A stretch of DNA of 64,000 nt from NCBI GenBank assembly GCA_905250075.1, contig CAJNOP010000212.1:124001-188000 (forward strand), in the 5' to 3' direction. This DNA is from Rotaria sp. Silwood1 (taxonomy: Eukaryota; Rotifera; Eurotatoria; Philodinida; Philodinidae). Under the pieces are notes generated by a model. It was not told the DNA's origin. It worked only from the letters and a program-made list of their open reading frames with translations, and did not search any database. This document shows positions 13,377-26,976 of the stretch, piece by piece; the stretch's first letter is position 1, and each line of letters opens with the position of its first letter. Made by a program: the position numbers and the translations under genes.

Positions 13377-13910
13377 TTACCTAAGAAAAGCTGCTCTTGC
13401 TCGACCACGTTGTGGACGTTGTCGATATAGAAATAAATGTGTAAATAAACAAATTAAAAATAAAAATAGATTAAAAATCCATATACACGCAAAGAATGAA
13501 CGAATAGGAGGAATTTCTTCTTCTTCTAATTTTGTTTCATTATTAATTCGAGTTAAATTTGATATTTTATTCATAGATAATGATAAATTTTTTTCTGTTT
13601 TATATTTAACAAGTATTGTCGATAACTCAATTGTTGTTATAAGAAGAAAAGCAAAAGTAACAGTTAAAATAATAAATACTAACACATGTTTTATTCTTTC
13701 GGATCGTTTTAATTGATTATTAAAATTTAATAAAATACGTGATTGATTTGGATTATGATTGGGTGCTAAACATAATGCATTAGCTGATGTTTGAGACAAA
13801 CGATGTGATGGAAGTAATCCATTCAATGTATGTGTAACTGCTGATTTTAATGAAGGAGAATTTGTACTCAATGGAGTACCATGAACATATTGCGATTGGA
13901 ATTGTTGCAT
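13377..13910 (-). CDS. Two-pass membrane protein, unknown function (177 aa, single exon)
   Basis: An intronless frame with an ATG at 13910-13908. Residues 1-75 are polar and Ser/Asn/Gln-rich. A hydrophobic segment (HVLVFIILTVTFAFLL and on) follows near residues 75-100, then a polar loop with N-glycosylation sequons (NLS, NLT, NET) and an acidic EEEE run. A second hydrophobic segment lies near 140-165 (FLFLICLFTHLFLY), and the tail is Arg-rich (YRQRPQRGRARA). The sequons place the loop outside or in the lumen, with both termini cytosolic. I recognise no family. Codon use resembles neighbouring genes, which argues for a real gene; lack of introns is unusual in this window. Confidence 0.65.
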   Translation of the reverse strand: MQQFQSQYVHGTPLSTNSPSLKSAVTHTLNGLLPSHRLSQTSANALCLAPNHNPNQSRILLNFNNQLKRSERIKHVLVFIILTVTFAFLLITTIELSTILVKYKTEKNLSLSMNKISNLTRINNETKLEEEEIPPIRSFFACIWIFNLFLFLICLFTHLFLYRQRPQRGRARAAFLR

Positions 13911-16900
13911 CGATATGAAACGAAACGCAACTAGATCAATATTTTTCCTGTGTGTAGTCAGTCATCTAAAAATATAATTAGCTGTAACGGAGTCATTCTA
14001 AAACAGAAGAGAAGAAAAAAAAAGCAAGAAGTGACGTTTTCTGGCTTTTTCTATTCTCCTTTTTCTCGTTTCGGTTTGATCTTCGTTCATTTTCTTTTCA
14101 GTTGTGATGAAAAACTGAGTTTGCTATAATAATAGCGGCTACGTTTTAAACAAGAAGCGGATGTTGGCAACTATTTTCCTTTCATTGACGTATCGTTTCT
14201 CTCTATTTGTTCGCTGGATACAATAATCGACATCAATTGATCCATACAATTGTGCACCATCGAATCTTTCAAATAAAATAACAAGAAAATTAACCTACTT
14301 TATATTCAATGTTACTTTTTCATATGCATTATTTTGACAATTAATATAAAAACAAATCACATCAGATTTAGTACAATTTCAACAATATTATTTGTTACTT
14401 GTTTGTTTTGAAGAGTAAAAAAAAAGGATTAATTATCTTCGAGGGTATAAAATTTAATTTCAAACAAAATAATTGAACATATCTAAATAAAGAATATATA
14501 TTGATCATTATTTCGAACAGACATTATACTTTCAGACTAATTTTGCATAGTTAGGATTCTAATCTAAATAAATGATTAATCGTTCTCTTTCCTCTTCATA
14601 TATAGTGATTCATAAATAAGACTAGGAGAAAAAATTGTCATATCTCCATTTCGTTACTAGCAAATGTACAAATGTTTTGGTTGGTAGTAGAAGGTCATTT
14701 TAAAGTTCTTTTTTCATATGAATAATGCAAACAAACTCTATTGTTAATTGATTTTATTTATGCCATTAAAAATATTTAATCGAATATAAAGCAAAGACAA
14801 TCTATGTGAAACGTTTCATAGGTAAATTTTAGTTGTCATCTGAAATAGTAACAAGAAGAAATCAAAATAAACGTGATGACGAATATTACAGATTGAGGAA
14901 ATATTCATAACTAGTCAGTTTAAAAGCTGCAATTCCTGTTTCATAATTAAAACGCACAATTAAAGCTCTTTAAAGCAGCAAAACGTTAACTTTTTTTTGC
15001 AACAGCCAGTGTTCCATGCTGGATAATTCGAAACATTGTAATCGTAGCTTTCAGCGTAATTAGTTCTTGAACTTTTCTATGAATACATCAATGTAATATC
15101 ATGCATGAAGCTTTTTTGACTTGTTGTTATTCTCTGAAATGACAACGGAAGCTTATCTATGAGACGCGTCATATGAATTCTCCTCTCTTCATACTTGGTT
15201 AAATCCTTTTATTGACATCAACAATATTACTTAACAATAGAGTTTGCTTGCATTATTTATATGAAAAAAGAATATTTAATTCATTTTTACCATCCATCAA
15301 AAATTGATACATAGTTTTTAATAGAACCGGAGATCTAATAATCTTTTATCTTAGTTTTATTTATGAGTCACTCTATAAATATATTCCTTGAAATATAAAT
15401 TTAATTTTTATAGCCATCAGAGACTGAAATGAGAAGATCTTTTGAATTTTCGTCCCGCTTTAGCAAAGCCCTTCTGTATTTTTCTTATTGCTAGTCTCGA
15501 TCATTATGATAAGATATTTGTTTAATTTTACGAGAGGACTCTTCTCATTCATATACATTGCTGTTGACTCCAGGCTATGCCTCTTCTGTAGGATCACATG
15601 AACTATGAATATCCTGAAAATATTTTTCAGGTCCTTAAGCTTATTGCTGTCGAAATATTGCACGTTTACATTAGTTTTTTAAATGAATACCGTCTTTTCC
15701 TCAGAACAATTGGAAAAACTAATTGGCAAATTTTGACTTGAAACTTTGCATAGAGTTAGATCTTTATAAAATTAGTTTATTGTGAAAGTTTTAGATCTTT
15801 TGATTTGCTTTTATCCTTAAATAAAACCATTGAATCTACCATTATAGATAGTGAGTATCAAAATTATTCAACAAGGTCTATTTTTGAACGTTTTTTCGCT
15901 ACCGTAAGTGTTAAAATTAATCTAAATAGTCAGTAGAATAATGAAAATAGTTTGGAACAAGAATATGAAGAAATAAATTTTTTTATCGAGTTCACAAAGA
16001 TAGGATTTCAGAAAACCCAAATCCTAGTTTTTCAATACTTAGAGAATGTATATATAAATTTGTTTACACTACACAGAACGATACAGCAAACAATTTTCTA
16101 CATAATGACCCATCTTCAAGTTGTCTGGGGCGTTTCTTGGTTAACATACAACAATTTGACTGAAGGTAAAAAGAAGGTTTTCTCTATAGGAAATTGAAAA
16201 AAACGACCTTAGGAGCTTCAGTTAGTCTAGTGTATCTCAGCTAAAGAACATCATAGAGAGCTTGAAGACCTCGCATTGTGTAGAGAATTGTTTGCTCTAG
16301 CGTTATGTATAGTCTAAATAAAATTATATATACACTGTCTAGACGCTGAAAAAATAGCCGTTTACTTTTGTGAGGAATCTGTCTTGAGGCATTTGAAAAT
16401 AATTTTTATTTCCTTATATTCATTTTGAAAACAATATTCTGTATTGAAATCACTGTTTCGATTCTTTCTAATACTTACAGTAGCCGAAAAAAATTAAAAT
16501 AAAACTTGTTGAATATTTTTGGTACCTATTGTATGAGCGATGTAAACGATATGCTTGTGCGAAAGCTGTATTTTAGGATAAGAACAAGGACAAGATCTGA
16601 AACATTCATAGTGAACTATTCTTGTTAATGACTGCCTATATGCAAAGTTTCGAGTCAAAATTCGAATTTCAATCTTTGCAGTATTCGTGAGTAGGACTAC
16701 AGCGTTCTTTTAAAACCTATAAAAATACAACATCTCGGCAGTAATAAGCTGTGCGCCTGAACTATTTTTAGGGTAATTATTCATAGTTCGTTTGATTCTA
16801 CCGAGTGCACATAGCCTAGACTGAAAAGCAATTCATCAGTTGTCAGACTTTTCTCATTGTGTGAAAGAGATGTTCCTGAAATGATTATTCAAGAAAAAAT

Positions 16901-19900
16901 TCAATATTCAATAAATAAATATGTATTTATTTGCCTGATATACTATTTTAGATGTCAATGAGCATTTGTACCCACTAACTGTTTATCTAATCGACTGACA
17001 ATACTGAGAAAGATATTTTCGAAAGACAAAAAAGCCGTGCAACTTAAAAAATGTATCATGAAAAAGGCATTCCATTGATCTGTCTACAGCACATGTTCGA
17101 AGTAGTTGCCACAATGTTTCCGTACGAAGCCTCGTCTTTCTAATCATTGCGTGAAATATTTTTTCAGGTTCAATAAAAGATATAAAATATGCACTCTTGT
17201 TTATTGGTTTGATTATAGTTGTTCATAATTCAACGGAAAATTTCTGGGCGCTCAAGGTTTGTATACCTCTTTAGTTTGATATTATTACTGATTATGAATT
17301 GTATACTTACCACATCAATATGATACCAGAATCAGGATGAAAATCCTTATTAAAACAAGAGAAGAAAATCCAGAGACTTGAGAAATCAGAAAAAAATCAT
17401 TAAAATGATGAAACGGACATATTCATCAATTAAATTCTATGATTCTGATTAAACCTAAAATTCATTGCATTGATTGCATTAAAATGTCTCTTTCAATTAA
17501 TAAAGTTGAAATGCATCAAATTTTATACTCACTTCATCACCTGAAAAGGACATTTTTGTCGTGTTTCTGATAAAAAAATTTGCGAAAATCATGAAGTTTT
17601 TCGGATTTTTAAAGTTCATGGAAAATGTTCCCAATGCTTTTAATATATATGTCAATAAGAAGATTAAAGATGTTTGCCATGTTTTGTATCATAGCTGAGC
17701 CCTGGTTTACTATATGCCGCTTTGTACAGCATGTATTAATGATATCGACACTTTCATTAAATATTTTAAATTGTAAACAAAAAAATTGATCAAACTAACA
17801 AGAATCTTAGCCAACAAGTTCTGTGAAATTACATTTCGTCAGCGTGGATGCGATGAAAAAGAGTTTTCTATTAATTATGTAAAAGCAGGAAATTTAAAAA
17901 CTTTTAGTTCATTGGTTTTGTGATAATATGTCATACTTTTTATTGTTGAACTATATTTAAGATAGACGAAATATTTATCCTAATCGAAGAATTTCGCCAA
18001 TGTAATAACCAAGAATGTTTACTTGATAGGTCTTGTTTGACATAAAAAAAAGTGCAACTTCGTATCGAATATCATGAATATTACCTAATATATTCACTAA
18101 GGACAGAGGACCACACATCTAAGGCCTTCATCATCTACATACATATTGATATGAACAATAATGATCTAAGGAAGCATCCTTTTCAATTGATAAAAACTTT
18201 TCAATTAATTCTACTTTTCTATACCATTATTTTTCGTTGCTTAACAAACCACTTCTTATTTTCTTATGAATTTAAACTATATATAATATCCTAACAAAAC
18301 CAAGAATCCGAGTCCGACGAGAGCATTTTCAACCATCCCTTATTGGATTTTTAATAAATCTCGCTTAATACATGACAATATCTTGATTACACGATTGAAA
18401 AAAAATCTCTTAAAAACAATGCAGTCATCTAATAGTTTGTTTTTTAACTTGATATTGAAAATTGGTTGTTCGCAAACAACAATCGTATAAATAGTAGATG
18501 TAGCTCAACCAACTACTATTATACATCTTATAATCATTTGTATTAGTTATAGATAGCATCAGTGGTACTTTCATAGGTATAATGTGAGATGTAGTCTCCT
18601 AAGAGACAAAAGTATCTGATTCGTTTATTGTCTTCAGTTGTATCTTAGAGAAAATTATAAGTCTGAAATTTTCTTTTGTGGATGTAATGCTTTAACGAAT
18701 GAAACCACTTGCTAAGATTCGAATAACGTTTTTATAAGCTACAAGTCTTGAAATATGAAAATTGTGTTTCGACAAATAAATTTTAATTCTATATATCTAA
18801 AACGATCACGATGCAAAGTACTGACTTCTGATGGATGCGTTGGGAAAAAGAAGCATTATACTTGATTTCTTCCACAGATCAGTCATCTAGATGAAAAGTC
18901 TCCAGCAAAAGAAATGAATCGTGATAATAGATATTATAGTGGACTGAAGAATATCGATAATTCGTTTTTTGAGCGAACCAATTAAACATGAATAAACATG
19001 CTTATCTTTTATCGACTAACTCTGTACCACTTATAAATAAATCTGCATTTTTTGAAAAACATGAAATATCAGAAAAATGTCTAACACAGACTACAGTATA
19101 GAGCGATCTTCAAAAATATAAAAACTATAGCGAACGAACACGAAGATTGTTTTCATGAATAAATTTCTCAAATAACAAAAAACTTGTCCATCTTCGCACA
19201 TAATATATAGTAAAGCAAAAACATCTCCTTTAAACATAACATCGATTATCCAGTATATATACCTTTTCTCTCCATGGATATTTACATGATGAAATTCTAC
19301 CAGAGAGAAACCACGGAAATGGATCTTAACCTTGTTATATTAGGTCTCGCCTACGAAAAAAATAGTCTCTGACTGTGGAATCCATCCTACTTTGCCCTCT
19401 AATAGAAATAGAAATATTATGTTAACAACAAATAGTCAATTTTTCACCCGAGAAAAAACACAATACACCAGTTATTAAACTTCAGTTTGAATATTAGTTA
19501 GAACAAACAATGGATTAATTAAACTATTTCATATTAGTATGTATGTAAATTAAAAATTAATTCGTAACAGTAAAATATTTCAAAAAATTCTTTACTTAAA
19601 ATGATTATCGATATATAATTAACACCGATATGAACTTTGATTGTCATAGTTCTTTTTGTTTGAGATCACATGCATATGATGATATTTTGTTTTGTAGAAA
19701 CTCCTCTCTTATTTATGTTTTACGGTGAGCATCTTTTTACCATTGAAATTCATTATTTTTACGAATAATTGTTCTCAATGTTGAATAAGAGGAACATCAA
19801 AGAAAAAGAAAATTTGATCTTCATTAATGTGAAAACTCACGATATCTTTTCTTACAAGGAATGAGGTAGGCCAATGGCGATATTTAACACCAGTTCAACT

Positions 19901-19990
19901 TACACGGAAAAATTTTTCCCACTAATATTATTTTTTGAATTCATGGATTATGAATATTGATAATTTTTTTAATTTTATTGATCATTAATA
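13911..19990. other. 6 kb gene-poor region
   Basis: Nothing beyond short random frames is visible on either strand. The first 300-400 bp after 13910 may hold the promoter of the minus-strand gene. The rest looks like decayed intergenic DNA with no clear terminal repeats. Confidence 0.55.
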
Positions 19991-22900
19991 TTCACCTATT
20001 GTTATTATAATTATTTAAATTCATTATTATTGTTAGAATAGATAATAGTGATTTACAATTTTTATTTATACTGTTTATATGGATTATTATCGGGTACTTA
20101 CCAGTCAAATGTGAAAGCTTAAAAAAGCGCATGTAATTACACAAAAAATGCAGCGTACAGATGAGTGATCTGCTCATACATGGTACGTGTGTCAATGCGA
20201 ATATAGTTTACTCTGTGAGGCGTGCACACTTATGAAAATTTGCTCGTGTGCATTTATGCTAATAATTCTGTCAAGCATTCCAAAAAGTGAATAAAATTTC
20301 TGGATTAAGATAGGCTTGTTATGAAGAAAAGTGATTTGATTCAAACAAAAGTGAATAAATATAAGTCGAAGAGAATACGTAACAGTTACATGGATCAGCG
20401 TCTAAAATCTAAAATAGCTGAATTTGTATGTCGACAAAGCATCGTTTGGATGATACTTTTCATTAATACGAAGTTTTCACGTTCATATGGTATATTTGGC
20501 AAAGTTCTAGCCATCCTGCAAATGCATGAAAATAATACTTTGACATTAACTTTCGAGCTACATATCTTGTATAAGCGAGCTGAAGTATTGTATGCGAGTG
20601 CTTGCAATAAGAATCATGCATGATATAGCGTACTATGTCAAAAACATTACAAAAACTGTGATTGTATGCACGCAGTTGTCAGATGCGTGCCTATGCATGG
20701 GCTACTGGTTTGCATTTATGCGAAGAAATTGCTACTATTTCAGATAACTTGCATGTTCGTGCATTTCATGCAGTGACTAGGAAAATATCTTGCACGTTAC
20801 CAAAAGTTTCAAAATTTTCTGCATACATACGCGTTTTTAAACTTTCGAGTTTGACTGAATTCTACACGATATATACCGCTTATCAGTTGAAATGAACAGA
20901 ATATACATCAACTAATGACAAAAAGAGGAAAGAAGAAAAACTCAATTGGTGCATTATGTAAACCATTAAGCATAAGTGATAATGAAATAAATGATTGAAC
21001 TACATGCGTAAACAGTACATATAAACAACGAGACATGTATGCTTAAGCGTCAGTCAATAGTCACAAGCATTTTTATTTTCACCTATGGGCGGAACGCTGC
21101 TACTCTGTACTTGTGATATTATAGTGATTGTCTAGCGTACACAGTGGATTAAAGCGTAAACCATCAATAGTGGTCCCAGAAACATAACGATTTCAGAACA
21201 CATTTATATTTGTATTCGTTCATACCGGCTAATCATGAAACTATACTAAGTTACACATGATTCGTATTGTCGTTTTATACATGTCATTTGGCGTATGTAT
21301 GGGTAATCCGATAATTCCAGTATGGAAGGAAACGTAAAGTACATACAGACACGAACCATGCAGAAATAAAAGATATGCTCAAACAGCAGAACAAGTTCAA
21401 CATTAATAACTGGACTCATACAGGTCTACTCATTACTCTGTTAATGCTAGGGCTAATCGTAATGACAATACGCTGTTTATTATGTACTTGTTACCTATCA
21501 GCACTGATTTTAGCCCATAGGATGCATGGAATACAACAAGCAGCGCATGCTCAAATAGATCAACAGATACAGCAACAGTAGTTCTTACCGTTCATTCTAC
21601 AAAACTATCAAGCTTGTACAATATATTTACAAACAATAAGTTCTTTACCATAAAATAATCGTGATTAACAAAAATAGTAACAATGCATGAAATTAAATTT
21701 GAGTTATATCAAGTAAAAAAAAACACAATGAATATATGAAACAACAGTAGGTACAAAATCAACAGAAACTAAAAATACTGAAATGAATAAAAATCTGAAC
21801 CATGAAATCAGAGATCTTAACTCGAACTTAATAAGTTGAGGTAAATAGATATTTTGCTGTTTTAATTTCTTATTTTAAAAGTATTCTTACAAAACAACCA
21901 ACTACCGTTGTACTTATGGATGTCGTGCCAAATCTTTTGTCATTAGTCGTCGATGAAGTAAAAGTTGCTGTTAAAAAAAGAAACCAATGACAACAACAGG
22001 TACCAAAAATTCATTTTAAAACTTTATACAATCCTTACACACTAAATACTGTAATATTTAGAAAAAAACAAAAATGAAAATCTACAAGGCAGTACAAGCC
22101 GTTATATATAAATTGGCTGTATACAGTCATTCGAACAAATATATATACGGTACATCTTAACTTCATTCAACACCCTTGAAACTAATGACGTTATACGTAC
22201 GTCCTCTTATAATAACTGTAATGTTCAATACCTTTACTACATCGCTTTATACAGCACATACTTTAAGTAAATATTCGATATTGTGTGTGGCCCTTCAATC
22301 TAGATTAAATTTACAACAGCAGTGTAAGACGACCGATCATGCTAATGAGAACCAGCAGCAAAATGATAATAAGAAACAAGGTTTAATCAACGCTATAGTT
22401 AATCACAACAACAAGATAAAGAACGTCGACAACAAATTCGAGTTTATCGTCAATAACTACGCTAATTGAAGCCATGCGAAGGAAATCATGGAAAAAACAA
22501 AAGGAATACAAAAGCGTGTATGTGGTATCCCTCTTGCGCATCGATCTAGGCGAGAACTTTTATTGGTGACTGTTAGTTTTAGTGCACTAGGGTAAATCCT
22601 AATCAAAATCGGAAAGAAATGTGTCGGACTCAGTCAAATACAAACCATTCGTGAACTAGCAAATGAACATCAAAGTAAAGTACCTTCCATCAGCGAACAG
22701 GTATAAACGTCCAGAAACAATGCTAATGTGATAGTCGATGTAGCAATCGATCATATACAGCAACAACCAAACAAGCACAACAAACAGTTGAACAATATGA
22801 TGCATAGACTGGAGCATAGTTCTTCTTAGATCAATAATCCGGTTTATGTTAAACAAAAACGAATTGCGTCATGTGTGCATGTATCTATAAGAAGTGAAAT

Positions 22901-23250
22901 TGTCACTTAGTTAGATACTACTATGTCTCTATTGAGTCTTGAGAATCTCTCTTGAAGATGTCTTGTTGTTCTCTTTTTTTCGCTTTTCATATCTTCAAGA
23001 TTGCTTTACGCTTCACTCTTTTGATATGACTGCTTCTGTTTTATCTTTCTGTGCCCTTGTTTTGATTTTTGTTCGTTTGTTTGTCTTTCCTTTTTTCCAC
23101 ATTTGGTCTTTTGTGTATCTTATTCTATCTGTTAGCTCTTATCTTTTTCAATTCAACTTGCACCTGTTACAAACCGTCTTTAAGCTCTATTGTCCTTTTA
23201 GGACCGTCATGGTCATAGGGCTAATAATGCTTAACTAAAAAACTTAAAAT
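19990..23250. mobile_element. Compositionally distinct block, probably old retroelement debris
   Basis: Sequence between about 20.0 and 23.25 kb is visibly richer in GC and in TGCATG/GCATG words than its flanks, and it ends in a pyrimidine-rich tract (about 22960-23200). It contains several short open frames with non-host-like codon use. No long terminal repeats or target duplications could be matched by eye, so the class is uncertain; an old inserted element is the simplest explanation. Confidence 0.3.
21315..21581 (+). mobile_element. Possible envelope-like C-terminal fragment (fossil)
   Basis: A short frame encodes a polar segment, one strong transmembrane helix, a Cys-containing stretch and a Gln-rich tail. 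The layout resembles the C-terminal end of a virus-like envelope protein as carried by some LTR elements. There is no recognisable gag or pol nearby, so the family assignment is weak and the element, if that is what it is, is a broken remnant. Confidence 0.2.
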
Positions 23251-23260
23251 GAAGAGTTAG

Positions 23261-24489
23261 CAATTAAATACAATTTTACTCAAGTGCATTTTCAACCAAT
23301 GTGACTCAGCCATGAGTCAAGCGATTGGATTGCTATTACACAAGGCAGATAGAAAATTCAAATCGCACGGCCTAGTGGAATTTTTGATAAATATCTTCTT
23401 GAACAGTAAATGTACTGAAAATGATGTGATTCACTATATAGAAGCAGAACAAGGTATTCAAGTTATTCTCAACGACTAAGCAAAAGAAGTTCTAATAAAA
23501 TTAGCACATGTAGATACTGAATATCATCGAAATCAAACTTCAAAATTCAGTTGCACAAAAAAAGTAATTTATGCTTTTAAAGTGTTTTTTTTAGAAAATC
23601 AACCATTGACGTATATTTTGTTGATCTACAAGCTCTTGATTGTGATATTAATGATCTACTTCGATTGCCAATTGCTGAAATATATCAAGTTTGTTTTTTA
23701 ATATTATTGAAAATAAAATCCAATTTTCTTTCTAAATAAATGTGTTTCTCGTAGATAAAATTGCATGAAGACATTGAGACTGATTTTTGTTTTTGTAGAG
23801 AAAACGGTAGGTTCAATTGTGAAAATTTTAAACAAAATTTTCAGGATATTGCACTTGAATCTATTCTATACGATACTCACCACGAACCATGTAGCATTGG
23901 ACAAGGTTTAGATGCACAGACAAAATACTTAATTAAGAAAATATGTTTAAGTTGATAATAGATTGTTATTCTTGAACATAAATTAACTATGTACTCAAGT
24001 TATTCAACTATTCTTCATATTCATGCAGTTATTGCTGAAGTTCAATTAAAAAAGTTATTGACGTTCATTGAGCATGAAACCAGTAAAACAATTGAAGAGC
24101 ATCCGAAATTTATAAAACAAGTTCAAGTAGAATTAGCAAGAGTTAAACTATCACAAGCCAGACAAATTATCTGTACGGCAGCATTTCAGCGTTCGCTTTA
24201 ACTTGATCGATTTACATTAAATGATGTATTCTTTCTAATAATAGATGATATTTAGCAAAGTTCTCATACGACCCCGACAATATCATCATAACCTTCATAA
24301 AATAATGAGATGATATTTTTAGACGATATAGAACAAACTAAGTTAATTGATTGTCTGTGAAATAATCTGAGACTTGATGCATCAGTTTATCATTGGCAAT
24401 TATCTTTTTCTAGTTTCATAGAAGATGCTCAGATATAGAATGATCTTATAGACCATTATCTTCCACGAATCAAAGACAAGAGTCATTAA
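23261..24489 (+). pseudogene. Decayed intron-containing gene of unknown family
   Basis: Several consecutive stretches read as good coding sequence with host-like codon use: about 23261-23570 (contains SQAIGLLLHKADRKF), 23597-23689 (VYFVDLQALDCDINDLL), 23757-23955 (HEDIETDFCFCRENG), 23989-24201 (KKLLTFIEHETSKTIEEH) and 24325-24489 (YHWQLSFSSFIEDAQ). At least one intron-like gap (23690-23756) has GT-AG ends and normal size. The coding stretches are interrupted, so no single intact protein is encoded. I do not recognise the family. It lies just right of the odd-composition block, which may have disrupted it. Confidence 0.45.
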
Positions 24490-25925
24490 TTTTACAATTC
24501 AAAAAAAGTTCTAAAGGCTTAAATATATTTATTGGAATATTTTCATGGATAATAAACGAGGAATTGATGAAAAAAACGGAACTGATATGCTCGTTTAATT
24601 AAGTCTATTGTTCCAACCAATATGGAAAAGATAATTTATTATTCATCGATCATAAAATATGATTCTCATCCATGATCAGACAAATTTTTTAAACTTCTTT
24701 GAAATTCACCTTTACTCTCAAATTCAATAAAATATGATATTGATTTTTGACGAAAACTATTTTCTTCAAAAAAAATCACGTATAGCAATCGAAAAATATT
24801 CTTTTTGTCCGATTCTCTATAGATGATTATTCAAATAAGCCAACATAATTTAACTTCAAAAAGTTTTGAAACAAATAGAAAACGTACTTTTTTTTTATTC
24901 CATCGGAAATTTTATTGAAAAAATAAAGCTCTTGTGCACTTTCTAAAAGTAATCAATGAAAATATTCGTTCTAATTAAAAGAGTTTATGGATGATGGATA
25001 TTCATCTATGTGAATTGATCGGCAATTGAAAATCGAATATGTTTAAAGTGTAAAAAGTGTTTGAATGTCCAATATCTAGACCGTACATTTAATTGATATA
25101 GATAGGATCAATCAATCAGAAATAACAGAATGCGCAATGACCAATCGATAAATTCCCTTTGGAATATTTGAATCGTTCGATTATTTCTCATTTGATTCAA
25201 CTATTAAATTATGTTACTTTATCTTTTCCTCTTAAATATTAAACAAAAATAAAATTTAAAACATTTTGTTTTATTTCTATATAACAATATTTTCAAAAGA
25301 ATTTTTTTAGATTTTTTCAGATAAAAAAAGACATAGAACATGTTTCGCACGTTTCTCTGTATTGTTGTTCAATTTTTTCCTGTATGAACAGATTAAATTA
25401 ATTCTTTCATCGACTATTTTAATAATCTTCCATTTTTCTTTTATTTTTCATTTGACGTTTTTATATTTCTGCTTCAATACTCTATAAGAAAGGCAAATGA
25501 AATGAGATTCATACTTTTTTTCCTTTTTTTTATTTAATGTTAATCATAATATTATGTTATCTTATACAGTAGAGATTTCATTATCGAATGAGTATGTCTC
25601 GTTGTCTTATTCATTTTCTCATTCAATTCTATTAGAGAACTAACTGTAATGGCTTGATCAAATTAAATACATCGAGACAAAAAAAACAAGATTAGGGTCA
25701 CAACGACCAAAGTCGCGTTGACATTATTGTCTCTTTGTCTATTGCCTTTTTTCCAATACGAGTGGAAGAAAAAAAAAGAAAGAAGAACCGTTAGTGTGAT
25801 TCGAGCGGCGTCATTCATTGCATAATATGCTAATAGAAGTCATCGTCGTCGTTCATCGTTCACAAGTCATTTCCATAATTTAAAAAATCAAACGACACAT
25901 CGTCACATATCCAAACAGACAGACA
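24490..25925. other. Spacer upstream of the Ig-domain gene
   Basis: No credible exon. It must hold the promoter of the gene starting at 25926. A near-palindrome around 25697-25722 (GTCACAACGAC, spacer CAAA, then GTCGCGTTGAC) is the only structured site noticed. Confidence 0.5.
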
Positions 25926-26976
25926 ATGATCATCACTACATTTTCTTTTTTTGTAAGTTTTTTTTTTCTTTTCTTTGATAATCAATTCATTGATAAATTC
26001 TTATTATCCTTATTAAATAGTATTATTTATCAATAATAATGATGGCTATTGGTTCTCCTGTATCATCAATATTATTGAAACGTTTAAGAACACATAAAAC
26101 AATTCAATTTCAATCAAAATTGAGTTCACCAATTGAAAATAACGTCAATGAAGGTTCAGCATTTCATTTAACCTGTTCATTTTTATCAAATTTTGATAAA
26201 ATCGATATATATTGGTTTCATAACGGAACTTTAATTGAATCATTTATTTCAAAAGTATTTTGTCTTCTTTCTTAGTTGAAAAAACTTTTTTGTAATATTA
26301 TTTTTGTTTCAATTAGAAAAATTTGGAAGAAGAAGATGATGATGTTGAAGATTCTTTTTTGGGTGTTTCAATTATATCAACAATAAATATAGAAAAAATA
26401 TCATTTGATATGAATGGCTCTTATCAATGCGTTGGAGTATATCAACATATTCATGTTCAACACACATTTCATGTTCATGTTAATACAAGCCGTAAATTTC
26501 TATTGAATATTAAAAAAAAAAAATCATACTTTTACTTATTTCTTATTAGAGAATAATTCTTCGATGAAAAATTCTTCTATAGATTCATTTATTACTGGTA
26601 AGTTGAGTTGGTTTTCAAGTTGAATGTATATATATATATTAAGAAATTCTAGTTCATACATCTCAAGCTTTATTTGAACCTCGCAATTATGTATCATTAA
26701 TGTGTCGTTTTGCTTCCGATCGAAAAGATGAATGTAAAACAAAATGGTTTAATCCATATGATAAACCATTAGATACATTTAATGAAACAACAGATTTAAT
26801 TTTGCAAAATGCTACTTTTGATGATTCAATGGGTTTATATACTTGTCGAATTTGTTGTTCAAATCAATGTCAAGAATTAACATCTTTTGTTTATCCAGTA
26901 AGAGTTTCAATTAATATTTCATTTTTAGTTTTTTTTAACTAATTTATTTATTTTTCAGGCTGAACAAGAAAGATAA
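25926..26976 (+). CDS. Small secreted protein with two immunoglobulin-like domains
   Basis: Six exons join in frame to 248 residues: 25926-25952, 26021-26254, 26317-26491, 26550-26597, 26653-26897, 26959-26976. The 27-nt first exon plus the start of exon 2 encode a hydrophobic signal peptide (MIITTFSFFYYLSIIMMAIG). Ig domain 1 shows LTCSF, the core Trp in IYWFHNG, and DMNGSYQCVG. Ig domain 2 shows SLMCRF, KTKWFNP and DSMGLYTCRICC, with extra Cys (CCSNQC). N-glycosylation sequons (NGT, NGS, NNS, NSS, NET, NAT) are frequent. The last exon adds only AEQER, so there is no C-terminal membrane segment or GPI-like tail; the protein is probably released. Likely a cell-recognition or receptor-ligand protein, partner unknown. 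The first Met was chosen because it completes the signal peptide across a good GTAAGT donor. Confidence 0.85.

Noticed and set aside
20321-20623. 100-codon frame in the odd-composition block
   Set aside because: No domain, partner exon or host-like codon use; the opposite strand is also open there, typical of chance in non-coding DNA.
22176-22469. 97-codon Gln/Asn-rich frame
   Set aside because: No recognisable motif and isolated within suspected element debris; not called as a gene.
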